DNA from: an uncultured Lachnospiraceae bacterium
Lineage (GTDB): Bacteria; Bacillota; Clostridia; Lachnospirales; Lachnospiraceae
Direction of reading: 5' to 3'
Length of the DNA: 11,115 nt
Assembly: GCA_958444395.1 (NCBI GenBank)
Contig: CAUCOL010000019.1
Location: forward strand, 1 to 11,115
Shown here: positions 1 through 7,252 of the stretch, in pieces
Position numbering within the stretch: position 1 is the first letter of the stretch
How the letters are laid out: every line of letters starts with the position of its first letter
Notes under the pieces: generated by a model
The model's database searches: none
What the model was told of the DNA's origin: nothing
The model's input: the letters and a program-made list of their open reading frames with translations, nothing else
Program-made: the position numbers and the translations under genes

Positions 1-800
1 ATATGGCGGGCTCCTTCCTTACCATTCCAGATAAACGGAAGATTCACCTGTGTCAGCGACATCTGGGACAGTTCTTTTTTTGCCTTCTCGGCAGCCTCCC
101 TGACACGCGCCATCGCTGTGATATCTTTTCGCAGGTCGATATGCTGGCTGCGCCGGAACTGATCCACCAGGTAGTCTACAAGACACTGATCAAAATCGTC
201 TCCCCCCAGGTGGTTGTCTCCGGAGGTAGCCAATACCTCGATCAGACCATCTGAAATCTCTATGATCGATACATCAAAAGTTCCGCCTCCCAGATCATAC
301 ACCAGGATCTTCTGCGGCTGTGCATGATCCAGGCCATATGCGAGTGCTGCCGCAGTTGGTTCATTGATAATCCGGCGCACCTTCAGACCGGCGATCCTGC
401 CGGCATCCCTGGTTGCCTGTCTCTGCGCATCATTAAAATACGCCGGGACTGTGATCACTGCTTCGTTTACTTCCTCTCCCAGATACTCCTCGGCATCCTT
501 CTTCAAACGCATCAGGATCATCGCTGACAGCTCCTGGGGAGAATATTTACGTCCATCCACCTGTACCCATACATCCTGTCCCATCTTTCGTTTGATAGAG
601 AAAAAGGTACGCTGTGCATTGACTGCTGCCTGCCTTTTGGCAGCCTCACCCACAAGTCTCTCTCCCTGCGCAGTAAAAGCGACCACCGATGGCATGGTTC
701 TGTTTCCTTCTATCGTAGAAATAATCGCCGGCTCTCCCCCTTCCAGGACAGCCACACAACTATTCGTTGTACCAAGATCAATTCCTATCACTTTTCCCAT
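1..800 (-). CDS. dnaK: Hsp70 chaperone DnaK (N-terminal part, cut by window edge)
   Basis: ATP-dependent Hsp70 chaperone, cytosolic. Only the first 266 residues, most of the nucleotide-binding domain, lie in the window. Visible Hsp70 signatures are the N-terminal phosphate loop ([13 protein letters not shown]), the second signature ([14 protein letters not shown]), the [12 protein letters not shown] segment, and a LGGDDFD motif. The ATG at 798–800 follows a GAGAGGG-type ribosome-binding site and opens directly with the canonical [12 protein letters not shown]. There is no grpE or hrcA upstream; the neighbour is a Spo0A-like gene, so this is outside the usual hrcA-grpE-dnaK-dnaJ operon. I saw no CIRCE operator in 801–988. 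Several stretches differ from common clostridial DnaK (for example [14 protein letters not shown] near residue 255), which suggests a paralogue rather than the main copy. That last point is inference; the Hsp70 assignment is firm. Confidence 0.95.
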   Translation of the reverse strand, partial: MGKVIGIDLGTTNSCVAVLEGGEPAIISTIEGNRTMPSVVAFTAQGERLVGEAAKRQAAVNAQRTFFSIKRKMGQDVWVQVDGRKYSPQELSAMILMRLKKDAEEYLGEEVNEAVITVPAYFNDAQRQATRDAGRIAGLKVRRIINEPTAAALAYGLDHAQPQKILVYDLGGGTFDVSIIEISDGLIEVLATSGDNHLGGDDFDQCLVDYLVDQFRRSQHIDLRKDITAMARVREAAEKAKKELSQMSLTQVNLPFIWNGKEGARH

Positions 801-881
801 GTTGTATATCCAACCCTCTCTTTCCGCCGCCATCCATCTTTCCCGACGGAGGCATTCTCGGAAATAATATGATAAAATTTC

Positions 882-918
882 AAAAAGAAAAGAAGCCGAT
901 GTGTTCTATCGACTTCTT
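882..918 (-). terminator. Rho-independent terminator after the Spo0A-like gene
   Basis: On the minus strand AAGAAGTCGAT pairs with ATCGGCTTCTT (11 bp with one G-U) around a 7-nt loop, followed by the T-rich run TTCTTTTT. It lies 70 nt past the Spo0A-like stop and before dnaK, so it separates the two transcription units. The rest of 801–988 holds the dnaK ribosome-binding site and no convincing sigma-A promoter or CIRCE element. Confidence 0.85.
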
Positions 919-988
919 TATTGTACAAAAGATTTCCAGAAAAGTGTATAAAAAAAATATAAAATGAATGGTGCTTAAAATACTGTCC

Positions 989-1828
989 TCAGGATACGAT
1001 CCTGTTTCTGTATTCCAGACGGAATTTATCGGTCAATAATGCCATAAATTCCGAATTCGTCGGTTTTCCCTTTCCGGCACAGACCGTATTTCCGAAGATT
1101 TCCTCCAGCACATCCATATTGCCACGACGCCATGCCACCTCGATCGCATGACGGATCGTACGTTCCACGCTGCTGGATGTGGTCTTGTATTTTTTGGCAA
1201 TCGACGGATATAAAAATTTCGTAATATAGTGCAGCATATTTCGGTCATAAAACGCCATAATGATTCCTTCCCGGATATACTGATAGCCCTTAATGTGTGC
1301 CGGAATCCCGATCTCCAGCAATATGTTCGTTATGTCCATCTCCAGATCACCGGAATACTTATAGCTTGTCTTTGACTCCAGCGGAAGCACTTTATGATTC
1401 ACAGCCTGCTCCTGTTCCTGCTTGGACACCGTATTCTTTTCTGTTCTGTCTGCCTCCATCATCTGCTCCATCCGCTGGATCAGCATCCGGTTGGATATTG
1501 GCTTCATAAAGTAGTAATCTGCACCGTGCTCTAATGCATTTTCTACCAGGTTAGACATTCGTAACGCTGTTTCTATAATAATGATCGGTTTTTCCTCTGT
1601 GCTCTTCTGATCTAATTCTTCCAATATACCAATTCCGTCAATTCCCGGCAGGATCATGTCCATCACAACAATATCCGGCTTATCTCTCAAAATAGTATCC
1701 AGTGCTTTTCTTCCATCACCTGTCGATAACAGGACATGAATCCCTTTGTCTCTCATTGCCTTTTCCTTGCTTTCTCTGTCCTGTACATTGTTATCTGCGA
1801 TAACAACTTTCATATACGGTTCTACCAT
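989..1828 (-). CDS. Spo0A-family response regulator with altered receiver and recognition helix
   Basis: 279-residue receiver plus Spo0A C-terminal DNA-binding domain. Receiver (about residues 6–125): phosphoacceptor D57 in VVMDM, T87 and K109 are present, but the usual Asp-Asp acidic pair after the first strand reads D12-N13. C-terminal domain (about 165–279) is clearly Spo0A: EIGIPAHIKGYQYIREG, LYPSIAKKY, IRHAIEVAW and GKPTNSEF. The recognition helix reads SSVERT where B. subtilis Spo0A has SRVERA, so the arginine is replaced by serine. Start chosen at ATG 1828 because GGAGG (1834–1838) sits 5 nt before it; a GTG at 1855 or ATG at 1813 are alternatives. Canonical spo0A usually follows spoIVB; here the upstream gene is a SARP-type response regulator. 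I infer a paralogue, not necessarily the master sporulation regulator, and therefore give no symbol. Confidence 0.9.
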   Translation of the reverse strand: MVEPYMKVVIADNNVQDRESKEKAMRDKGIHVLLSTGDGRKALDTILRDKPDIVVMDMILPGIDGIGILEELDQKSTEEKPIIIIETALRMSNLVENALEHGADYYFMKPISNRMLIQRMEQMMEADRTEKNTVSKQEQEQAVNHKVLPLESKTSYKYSGDLEMDITNILLEIGIPAHIKGYQYIREGIIMAFYDRNMLHYITKFLYPSIAKKYKTTSSSVERTIRHAIEVAWRRGNMDVLEEIFGNTVCAGKGKPTNSEFMALLTDKFRLEYRNRIVS

Positions 1829-1871
1829 ACGCCCCTCCATTCTGCTGCTTTCCACAGCATTCCAATTAATT

Positions 1872-1888
1872 TGACGAAATCCAGTATA
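1872..1888 (-). promoter_or_regulatory. Putative -10 and 0A box upstream of the Spo0A-like gene
   Basis: On the minus strand a TATACT hexamer (1883–1888) is followed 4 nt later by TTCGTCA (1872–1878), the complement of a perfect 0A box TGACGAA. The box would overlap the start point, about 45 nt before the start codon, a position suited to repression. No good -35 is seen upstream of the TATACT, so the promoter itself is tentative. Confidence 0.4.
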
Positions 1889-1974
1889 CAGGATTCTACA
1901 ATCGCCCTCATGGAATGGAACGGGAACCGTTTTGTGACGGAAAAGGAATTGAAATGGAATTCTTCATACTTTTG

Positions 1975-2787
1975 TCATTTTTTATCACTTTGACGGGGAG
2001 TCATATACTTGTAAAGAGATGCCATATGCGCCTCTGCCCAACTGTAATCCAGCAGATATTCTCCGCCAAACCAGTTGTCCGCAGATAGTCCCTTTTCAAG
2101 CAGGGTATACAGATCACAGTCAAACTTCTGCGGATCAATTCTGCGTATTCCCCGGGATAGGACCAGAATCTCCTCCGCATGATACTCCTTTAATTCCTTC
2201 TGCAATGTTCTGACCGCCTTACTGCACAGATTCTGCGTTGCCTCATCATTGGGGCGGTCTTCCCATAACGCACTGATGATCTGATCCGTATTGACCGTAC
2301 CACCTCTCCGGTCGATCAGAAATGCCAGAAGTTCCTTTGCTTTGGCACTCTTAAACATGATCGGCTCTCCATCTACAAAAAGATCAAAATACCCAAAGGT
2401 TCGTGCAAAAATACGCTTTTTATGACGTTTGGACAATAAATATGCCGCTTCGACCGCATAGCGCAGTTCTTCCTCCGAATATGGTTTCATAATATAGGCA
2501 GCAGCCCGCAGCCGGTATGCATCAATCGCATACTGCTCATGAGCTGTTATATAGATCAGGACAATGTCCGGCATTTTCTCCTTCAACTGTCTTCCTAACG
2601 TAATGCCATCCTCGCAGCCTATCTGTACATCCAGAATCGCAAGCTCCACAGGATGCTCACTGATATATGCCAATGCCTCTCTGGCAGTCTGAAACATCCC
2701 CACGATTTCTAATTCCGGGATATTCTCTGCCTCATATAAAAAAACATTCATTGCTCTCACTTCATCATCTACAACGATTGTCTTCAT
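1975..2787 (-). CDS. Response regulator, receiver plus SARP-type winged helix
   Basis: 270 residues, cytosolic DNA-binding regulator. Receiver domain (about 1–118): acidic residues D7, D8 and E9, phosphoacceptor D53 in AILDVQ, T81 and K101 in the MKP motif, so the phosphorylation site looks complete. It is followed by an OmpR/SARP-like winged helix (about 124–220; GYFDLFVDGEPIMFKSAKAK, ELLAFLIDRRGG, ISALWED) and a short stretch resembling the start of a bacterial transcriptional activation domain (FDCDLYTLLE, YSWAE). This architecture is usual for LytS-paired regulators in Clostridia. It lies 76 nt after the kinase-like gene and before the Spo0A-like gene. The ribosome-binding site (GGATGAGAAG) is weak. 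Target genes are unknown; cotranscription with the kinase-like gene is likely. Confidence 0.88.
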   Translation of the reverse strand: MKTIVVDDEVRAMNVFLYEAENIPELEIVGMFQTAREALAYISEHPVELAILDVQIGCEDGITLGRQLKEKMPDIVLIYITAHEQYAIDAYRLRAAAYIMKPYSEEELRYAVEAAYLLSKRHKKRIFARTFGYFDLFVDGEPIMFKSAKAKELLAFLIDRRGGTVNTDQIISALWEDRPNDEATQNLCSKAVRTLQKELKEYHAEEILVLSRGIRRIDPQKFDCDLYTLLEKGLSADNWFGGEYLLDYSWAEAHMASLYKYMTPRQSDKK

Positions 2788-2863
2788 CTTCTCATCCAGT
2801 CTCCCATTTCCAGTCGTCCGACCTATACAACGAACAGCAGGTCACTGCTTACTTTCCGCTATA

Positions 2864-3445
2864 TTAATCAATCGGTATGCTTATACGTATGACAGATCCC
2901 TCAGACGTATCCTTCTGAAACAGCTCTAACGAGCCGCCCGCCTGTTTCTCGATTCTCTCTACGATCTGGTCATACCGGTTTACCGCTTCCTGTGTCATCT
3001 CTTCCAACGTATATCCTCTCCCACTGTTCTCAATCTCTACCACACAATGCGTCTCTTCTCTGCGGCTGCGGATCGTCACCTCGCCGCCCTGCATTCTTTT
3101 TGCCAGTCCAAAATTGATCGCCTGTTCCAGAAGAGGCTGCAGCGTCATAACCGGAAGACCAAATAAATGCTCCTCCAGCTGATACGTAACATGAATACTT
3201 GGAAAACGAGCCATCTCTATATTAGCATAAGATTTTGCAACTTTCATCTCTTTTTCAAAAGGAACGATTTCCGCTCCTTTTTCTGCATTTATAGTATAGC
3301 GTAAATAGCATGAAAAATCATCGACCATCCTGCAGACCATTTTCTTATCTTCCATGATCGCAGCACTTTTTATCATATTTAAGGCATTGAATATAAAATG
3401 CTGGTTTAACTGTCCTGCCTGTATTCCCTGTTCTTTATAACACAT
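2864..3445 (-). CDS. Short soluble LytS-type histidine-kinase-like protein, catalytic core degraded
   Basis: 193 residues with no signal peptide, membrane segment, HAMP or sensor domain. The H-box QLNQHFIFNALN at 12–23 matches the LytS/YpdA type (consensus QINPHFLFNTLN), so the phosphoacceptor His16 is retained only 15 residues from the start. The ATPase half is recognisable but eroded: the N-box reads LQPLLEQAINFG (103–113), with Gln108 where the Mg/ATP-binding Asn of ENAIKHG is expected; the G1 box reads ENSGRG without the aspartate of DNGxG; the G2 glycines are missing around VNRYDQIVERIE. ATG 3445 has AGAGGA 5 nt upstream, and no longer in-frame N-terminus is needed to include the H-box. 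Upstream neighbour is lysR (63-nt gap), downstream the SARP regulator (76-nt gap). Likely a pseudokinase or phosphotransfer/adaptor partner; this is inference. Confidence 0.8.
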   Translation of the reverse strand: MCYKEQGIQAGQLNQHFIFNALNMIKSAAIMEDKKMVCRMVDDFSCYLRYTINAEKGAEIVPFEKEMKVAKSYANIEMARFPSIHVTYQLEEHLFGLPVMTLQPLLEQAINFGLAKRMQGGEVTIRSRREETHCVVEIENSGRGYTLEEMTQEAVNRYDQIVERIEKQAGGSLELFQKDTSEGSVIRISIPID

Positions 3446-3508
3446 ATCTTTCCTCTTTTCTGCCTTTTTATAAAGTGAGCATTCTCTCTTTATAAGTTCT
3501 TTCGTTCG

Positions 3509-4444
3509 TTAGTTTTTCATGTGATGATGCAGATGTTTTACTACTTTCTTTACTTCCTTTAAGAACATCTGCTCGTATTCACTCAACTGATAGCCCTTCG
3601 GATAAACATACAGATCCTTCATGACCCTGTGATGATCCTCGCAGTTTTTCTGTACCAGATGATACCGTTCCAACACCTTTTGAGGAATAGGAGACACCCA
3701 CATAAATGTGTTCTTCTCATCTGCCAGAAGATCAAACTGACTGCCTCTCTCGTAGACATAGACTCTTCTGTTTGTCAGTGCATCTGCCTGCCGGATCAGA
3801 TCATGATGTGCCAGAGAAGGGATTACCGTGTCTCCGTGCAGGATCTCTATTTCATTTTCCAGATCCCGGAAATACACCTTCTCCTTTGATGCCAGTTCAC
3901 TTTCCCCGGATGTGATAAACACATATTCAAATTCCAGTAATGGTTCATATACCAGTCCCTCCAGCTGGAGCATGGAAAGAAAGTATTTCTCGTAGCGGAT
4001 ATCATAGCGGATGATCCCGGATGTGCAGCGTTGGTCTACAATATCATGAATCGCATCTGTCGAATTTGTTTCGTTGAAATAAATCTCTGTTCTTCTTCCA
4101 TCGTCAATCTGTTTCATAAAATGCATAAAACCATGCGTTATATAACTGGCTCTCGGCACAGCGACACTCATTTTCGCCCAGTTTGTATCGGATTTCTGGC
4201 AATAATTCTGTAATCCTTCAAAACCGTCAACCACCTTTGCCGCTTCCTGTAGAAATTCCTTTCCCTGCTTGGTCGGAAGCATTCCTTTATTTTTGCGCAC
4301 AAACAATGCAAAGCCCGTGTCCTGCTCCAGTTCTTTGATGATCTTACTTAAATTTGGCTGACTGACGGACAGCCTTCTGGCAGCATTCGTAACAGATCCA
4401 CACCGTTCTACTTCCAATGCGTATTTCAGACTCGTCAAATTCAC
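3509..4444 (-). CDS. LysR-family transcriptional regulator
   Basis: 311 residues. The N-terminal winged helix-turn-helix (about 2–60) is typical of LysR: LKYALEVERCGSVTNAARRL, SVSQPNLSKIIKELE, then GFALFVRKNKGMLPTKQG. The rest (about 90–300) is the effector-binding domain, with no recognisable ligand signature. The C-terminus ends HLHHHMKN, a small His cluster of unknown meaning. The GTG start at 4444 is supported by AAGGAG 8 nt upstream and by the LysR domain beginning at once. It is divergent from asnS and is the first gene of the minus-strand regulatory block. LysR regulators often control a divergent neighbour, but asnS is a housekeeping gene, so targets may instead be the downstream genes. 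Effector and regulon are unknown. Confidence 0.92.
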   Translation of the reverse strand: MNLTSLKYALEVERCGSVTNAARRLSVSQPNLSKIIKELEQDTGFALFVRKNKGMLPTKQGKEFLQEAAKVVDGFEGLQNYCQKSDTNWAKMSVAVPRASYITHGFMHFMKQIDDGRRTEIYFNETNSTDAIHDIVDQRCTSGIIRYDIRYEKYFLSMLQLEGLVYEPLLEFEYVFITSGESELASKEKVYFRDLENEIEILHGDTVIPSLAHHDLIRQADALTNRRVYVYERGSQFDLLADEKNTFMWVSPIPQKVLERYHLVQKNCEDHHRVMKDLYVYPKGYQLSEYEQMFLKEVKKVVKHLHHHMKN

Positions 4445-4480
4445 ACAAATATCTCCTTTTCTCTGCTTTTTTATACATTC

Positions 4481-4509
4481 ATCTTATCGACTGCTTATTT
4501 TATTGTCAA
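4481..4509 (-). promoter_or_regulatory. Sigma-A promoter of the lysR-led block
   Basis: On the minus strand a perfect -35 TTGACA (4504–4509) is separated by exactly 17 bp from TAAGAT (4481–4486). The start point would be near 4474, about 30 nt before the GTG of lysR. This is the best promoter in the left half of the window and could drive lysR, the kinase-like gene and the SARP regulator together. Confidence 0.75.
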
Positions 4510-4548
4510 CCACTCCGCCTATCAAATTTACACAACAATCTACTTCCT

Positions 4549-4593
4549 TTCGACATGTCTCGACACTTTGTCCATTTTCTTCCTTTTCCGACA
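4549..4593 (-). promoter_or_regulatory. Cluster of 0A-box-like sites in the lysR–asnS gap
   Basis: Read on the minus strand there is a perfect 0A box TGTCGAA (4549–4555), a one-mismatch copy TGTCGAG (4559–4565) whose start is offset by 10 bp, one helical turn, and a third one-mismatch copy TGTCGGA (4587–4593). They lie upstream of the lysR promoter and upstream of the asnS promoter. Spo0A binding is inferred from the motif only. Confidence 0.45.
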
Positions 4594-4652
4594 ACGCTTT
4601 TTTACCCGGTTAAGAAAATAAAGTTTTTTTATAGTTCTTTTGCAAATTGACC

Positions 4653-4681
4653 TTGACGAACGTCCCAAAATAGGAAATACT
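4653..4681 (+). promoter_or_regulatory. Putative asnS promoter overlapping a 0A box
   Basis: TTGACG (4653–4658) is followed after 17 bp by AATACT (4676–4681); TACTAT at 4678–4683 is an alternative -10. A perfect 0A box TGACGAA (4654–4660) overlaps this -35. The transcript would start near 4690, leaving only about 30 nt of leader. The asnS ribosome-binding site is AAAGGA at 4704–4709. Confidence 0.5.
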
Positions 4682-4719
4682 ATAGATAAGAACGAAATAA
4701 AAGAAAGGACTTATTTATA

Positions 4720-6111
4720 ATGGAACTCATTCATTTAAAACAAATTTTTAAAAACCCACAGGATTACCTGGAAAAAGAAGTGACGGTTGGTGGATGGATC
4801 CGCAGCATCCGTGATTCCAAATCCTTTGGTTTTATCGTGATCAATGACGGTACATTCTTTGAACCATTACAGATCGTATATAATGACACATTAGAGAATA
4901 TCGCTGATATACGCAAACTGAATGTTGGTGCTGCACTGATCATCACCGGTAAACTGGTGGCAACACCACAGGCAAAACAGCCTTTTGAGATTCAGGCAGA
5001 GAAGATTGCGATCGAGGGAACTTCTTCCCCAGATTACCCTTTACAGAAGAAGCGTCACAGCTTTGAGTACCTTCGTACGATCTCCCATCTCCGTCCACGT
5101 ACCAACACCTTTCAGGCAGTATTCCGTGTACGTTCCCTGATCGCTTATGCGATTCACCAGTTCTTCCAGGAGCGTGATTTTGTCTATGTACACACTCCAC
5201 TGATCACAGCGAACGACTGCGAGGGTGCCGGCGAAATGTTCCGTGTAACAACTCTGGACATGCAGGATCTTCCGAAGAATCCGGACGGTACGATTGATTA
5301 CACAAAGGACTTTTTTAATAAAGAAACGAACCTGACTGTCAGTGGTCAGTTAAATGGTGAGACCTATGCTATGGCTTTCCGTAATATCTATACCTTTGGT
5401 CCAACCTTCCGTGCCGAGAACTCCAACACAACACGCCATGCAGCAGAGTTCTGGATGATCGAACCGGAGATTGCCTTCGCCGATCTGGAGGATGACATGA
5501 TGCTGGCAGAAAGCATGATGAAGTACATCATTAATTTTGTATTAGAGCATGCACCGGAAGAAATGAACTTCTTCAATCAGTTTGTGGACAAGGGACTGTT
5601 AGACCGTCTGCATAATGTCGTAGAATCCGATTTTGCCCATGTTACTTATACCGAAGCGATTGAGATTCTTAAGAAACATAATGATTCCTTTAAGTACAAG
5701 GTAGAATGGGGCTGCGATCTGCAGACAGAGCATGAACGTTACCTGACAGAACAGATCTATAAGCGTCCTGTATTTGTTACAGATTATCCAAAGGATATCA
5801 AGGCATTCTATATGAAACTGAACGAAGACGGAAAAACTGTTGCCGCTATGGACTGTCTGGTTCCCGGCATTGGTGAGATCATCGGTGGAAGCCAGCGTGA
5901 GGAGAATTACGATGTGCTGATCAACCGTATGAAAGAACTTGGCATGAATACAGACAGCTATGATTTCTACCTGGATCTTCGTAAATATGGTACAACACGC
6001 CATGCCGGATTTGGTCTTGGCTTTGAACGCTGTGTCATGTATCTGACCGGCATGTCCAACATCCGCGACGTCATCCCATTCCCAAGAACGGTAGGCACCT
6101 GCGATCTGTAG
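4720..6111 (+). CDS. asnS: Asparaginyl-tRNA synthetase
   Basis: Charges tRNA-Asn with asparagine using ATP; cytosolic class IIb aminoacyl-tRNA synthetase. 463 residues, the usual length. An N-terminal OB-fold anticodon-binding domain (about 18–100, [14 protein letters not shown]) is followed by the class II catalytic core: [15 protein letters not shown] near 125–139, motif 2 at about 230–250 ([11 protein letters not shown]), and motif 3 near 431–445 ([13 protein letters not shown]). ATG 4720 has AAAGGA 10 nt upstream. The gene is divergent from lysR and convergent with the glycosyltransferase. The putative leader is too short for a T-box, and no T-box sequence is visible. A perfect hairpin 90 nt after the stop probably terminates it. 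No anomalies seen in the protein; AsnRS versus AspRS is decided by overall match to AsnRS. Confidence 0.97.
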   Translation: MELIHLKQIFKNPQDYLEKEVTVGGWIRSIRDSKSFGFIVINDGTFFEPLQIVYNDTLENIADIRKLNVGAALIITGKLVATPQAKQPFEIQAEKIAIEGTSSPDYPLQKKRHSFEYLRTISHLRPRTNTFQAVFRVRSLIAYAIHQFFQERDFVYVHTPLITANDCEGAGEMFRVTTLDMQDLPKNPDGTIDYTKDFFNKETNLTVSGQLNGETYAMAFRNIYTFGPTFRAENSNTTRHAAEFWMIEPEIAFADLEDDMMLAESMMKYIINFVLEHAPEEMNFFNQFVDKGLLDRLHNVVESDFAHVTYTEAIEILKKHNDSFKYKVEWGCDLQTEHERYLTEQIYKRPVFVTDYPKDIKAFYMKLNEDGKTVAAMDCLVPGIGEIIGGSQREENYDVLINRMKELGMNTDSYDFYLDLRKYGTTRHAGFGLGFERCVMYLTGMSNIRDVIPFPRTVGTCDL

Positions 6112-6200
6112 GCTCCTTTCACACAGAGATCTCATCTCTGATACGCATATGATATTTTAATATTCCCTGTACTCAGATACGAAATGTTTCCTGAGACAGT

Positions 6201-6232
6201 AAGAAATCCCCGGTAACAACCGGGGATTTCTT
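6201..6232. terminator. Bidirectional hairpin terminator between asnS and the glycosyltransferase
   Basis: AAGAAATCCCCGG (6201–6213) and CCGGGGATTTCTT (6220–6232) form a perfect 13-bp stem around loop TAACAA. It sits between convergent genes, 50 nt after the glycosyltransferase stop and 90 nt after asnS. The U-rich part is inside the stem (ATTTCTT) with no clear tail beyond it. A smaller hairpin CAGAGAT-CTC-ATCTCTG lies at 6124–6140. Confidence 0.8.
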
Positions 6233-6282
6233 ATGTTCAAAGCACCTTCTTATTGCTTTCAATGGTGCAGATATTTTGTATT

Positions 6283-7239
6283 TTATTTCTCATCCTGACG
6301 ATATAAGACACTTTCAATAATATATCTTGGACGTTCTTTTACTTCCATGTAGATCTTTCCGATGTATTCACCGACAATACCCAATGCCAACAGCTGCAGG
6401 CCACCTATGCCCCAGACAGACAGCACGATCGTCGTCCATCCTGCTACGGTATGTCCGAGTAACCAGACTACGAAGAAATAGATCAACATCAATACACTGA
6501 CAAAGAATAAAAACAATCCCAGTGAAGTAATAAAACGGATCGGTTTAACACTGCAGGATGTGATTCCATCAATCGCAAATGCAAGCATTTTCTTCAATGG
6601 ATACTTCGATTCTCCTGCAAAACGCTCATGGCGTTCATAATACACAATATCCGTCTCATACCCGATCATTGGCACCAGTCCGCGCAGAAATAAATTAACT
6701 TCCTTAAACTGCGCCAGCCCCTCTAATGCTCTCTTGCTCATCAGACGATAATCGGCATGATCTTCCAATGTGTCAGCTCCCATCAGCTTCATCAGCTTAT
6801 AGAAGGCATGCGCTGTCGTACGTTTAAATACGGTATCTGTAGCACGCGTTGAACGTACACCGTATACAATGTCTTTTCCTTCGTTGAACCGGTCAATAAA
6901 CTGTTCAATCACTCCGACATCATCCTGAAGATCCGCATCCAGCGAAATAGCCGCATCTGCATACTCCTTTGCTGTCATAAGACCTGCCAGCAGTGCGTTC
7001 TGATGTCCGCGATTGTGTGCCAGATTGATGCCAACGAACAGGTCATCCTGCTCATGCAGGCTCTGGATCATGTTCCAGGTATTGTCTTTAGAACCATCAT
7101 TCACGAAAGAGATCTTACTCTGTCCGGATATTTTTCCCCTCCGCATCAGGTCTTCCATGATCGTTTTTAACTGGCGGGATGTCTCCGGAAGTACTTCCTG
7201 TTCATTATAACAGGGAATAACTAACCATACTGTTTTCAT
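6283..7239 (-). CDS. Polyprenyl-phosphate glycosyltransferase, GT2 family (GtrB/DPM type)
   Basis: Membrane-anchored GT2 enzyme that, in this family, transfers a sugar from a nucleotide sugar to undecaprenyl phosphate on the cytosolic face, feeding decoration of envelope glycopolymers. 318 residues, usual family length. The GT-A domain begins at once: VIPCYNEQEVLP (8–18), FVNDGSKDNT (45–54) and the metal-binding LDADLQDD (100–107). ADYRLMSKRA (162–171) and ERFAGESKYPLKKM (205–218) are typical of DPM/GtrB enzymes. Two transmembrane segments follow at about 236–261 and 268–292. ATG 7239 has AGGAGG 6 nt upstream, placed between the end of yqeY and this start (13-nt gap), so cotranscription with yqeY is likely. 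The donor sugar and the acceptor polymer cannot be read from the sequence. Confidence 0.93.
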   Translation of the reverse strand: MKTVWLVIPCYNEQEVLPETSRQLKTIMEDLMRRGKISGQSKISFVNDGSKDNTWNMIQSLHEQDDLFVGINLAHNRGHQNALLAGLMTAKEYADAAISLDADLQDDVGVIEQFIDRFNEGKDIVYGVRSTRATDTVFKRTTAHAFYKLMKLMGADTLEDHADYRLMSKRALEGLAQFKEVNLFLRGLVPMIGYETDIVYYERHERFAGESKYPLKKMLAFAIDGITSCSVKPIRFITSLGLFLFFVSVLMLIYFFVVWLLGHTVAGWTTIVLSVWGIGGLQLLALGIVGEYIGKIYMEVKERPRYIIESVLYRQDEK

Positions 7240-7252
7240 ATACAGCCTCCTG

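Noticed and set aside
364..867. 167-codon open frame on the plus strand
   Set aside because: It is entirely antisense to the unmistakable dnaK coding sequence and matches no family I recognise.
801..988. CIRCE operator (TTAGCACTC-N9-GAGTGCTAA) upstream of dnaK
   Set aside because: Neither half-site is present in the gap; the only strong inverted repeat is the terminator at 882–918.
1905..1960. Repeated GGAATGGAA-like words upstream of the Spo0A-like gene
   Set aside because: The copies are short, irregularly spaced and imperfect; they do not form a tandem array or a clear operator.
4445..4719. T-box riboswitch upstream of asnS
   Set aside because: T-box leaders are common for synthetase genes in Firmicutes, but the predicted leader is only about 30 nt, the T-box consensus AGGGTGGNACCGCG is absent, and there is no terminator before the gene.
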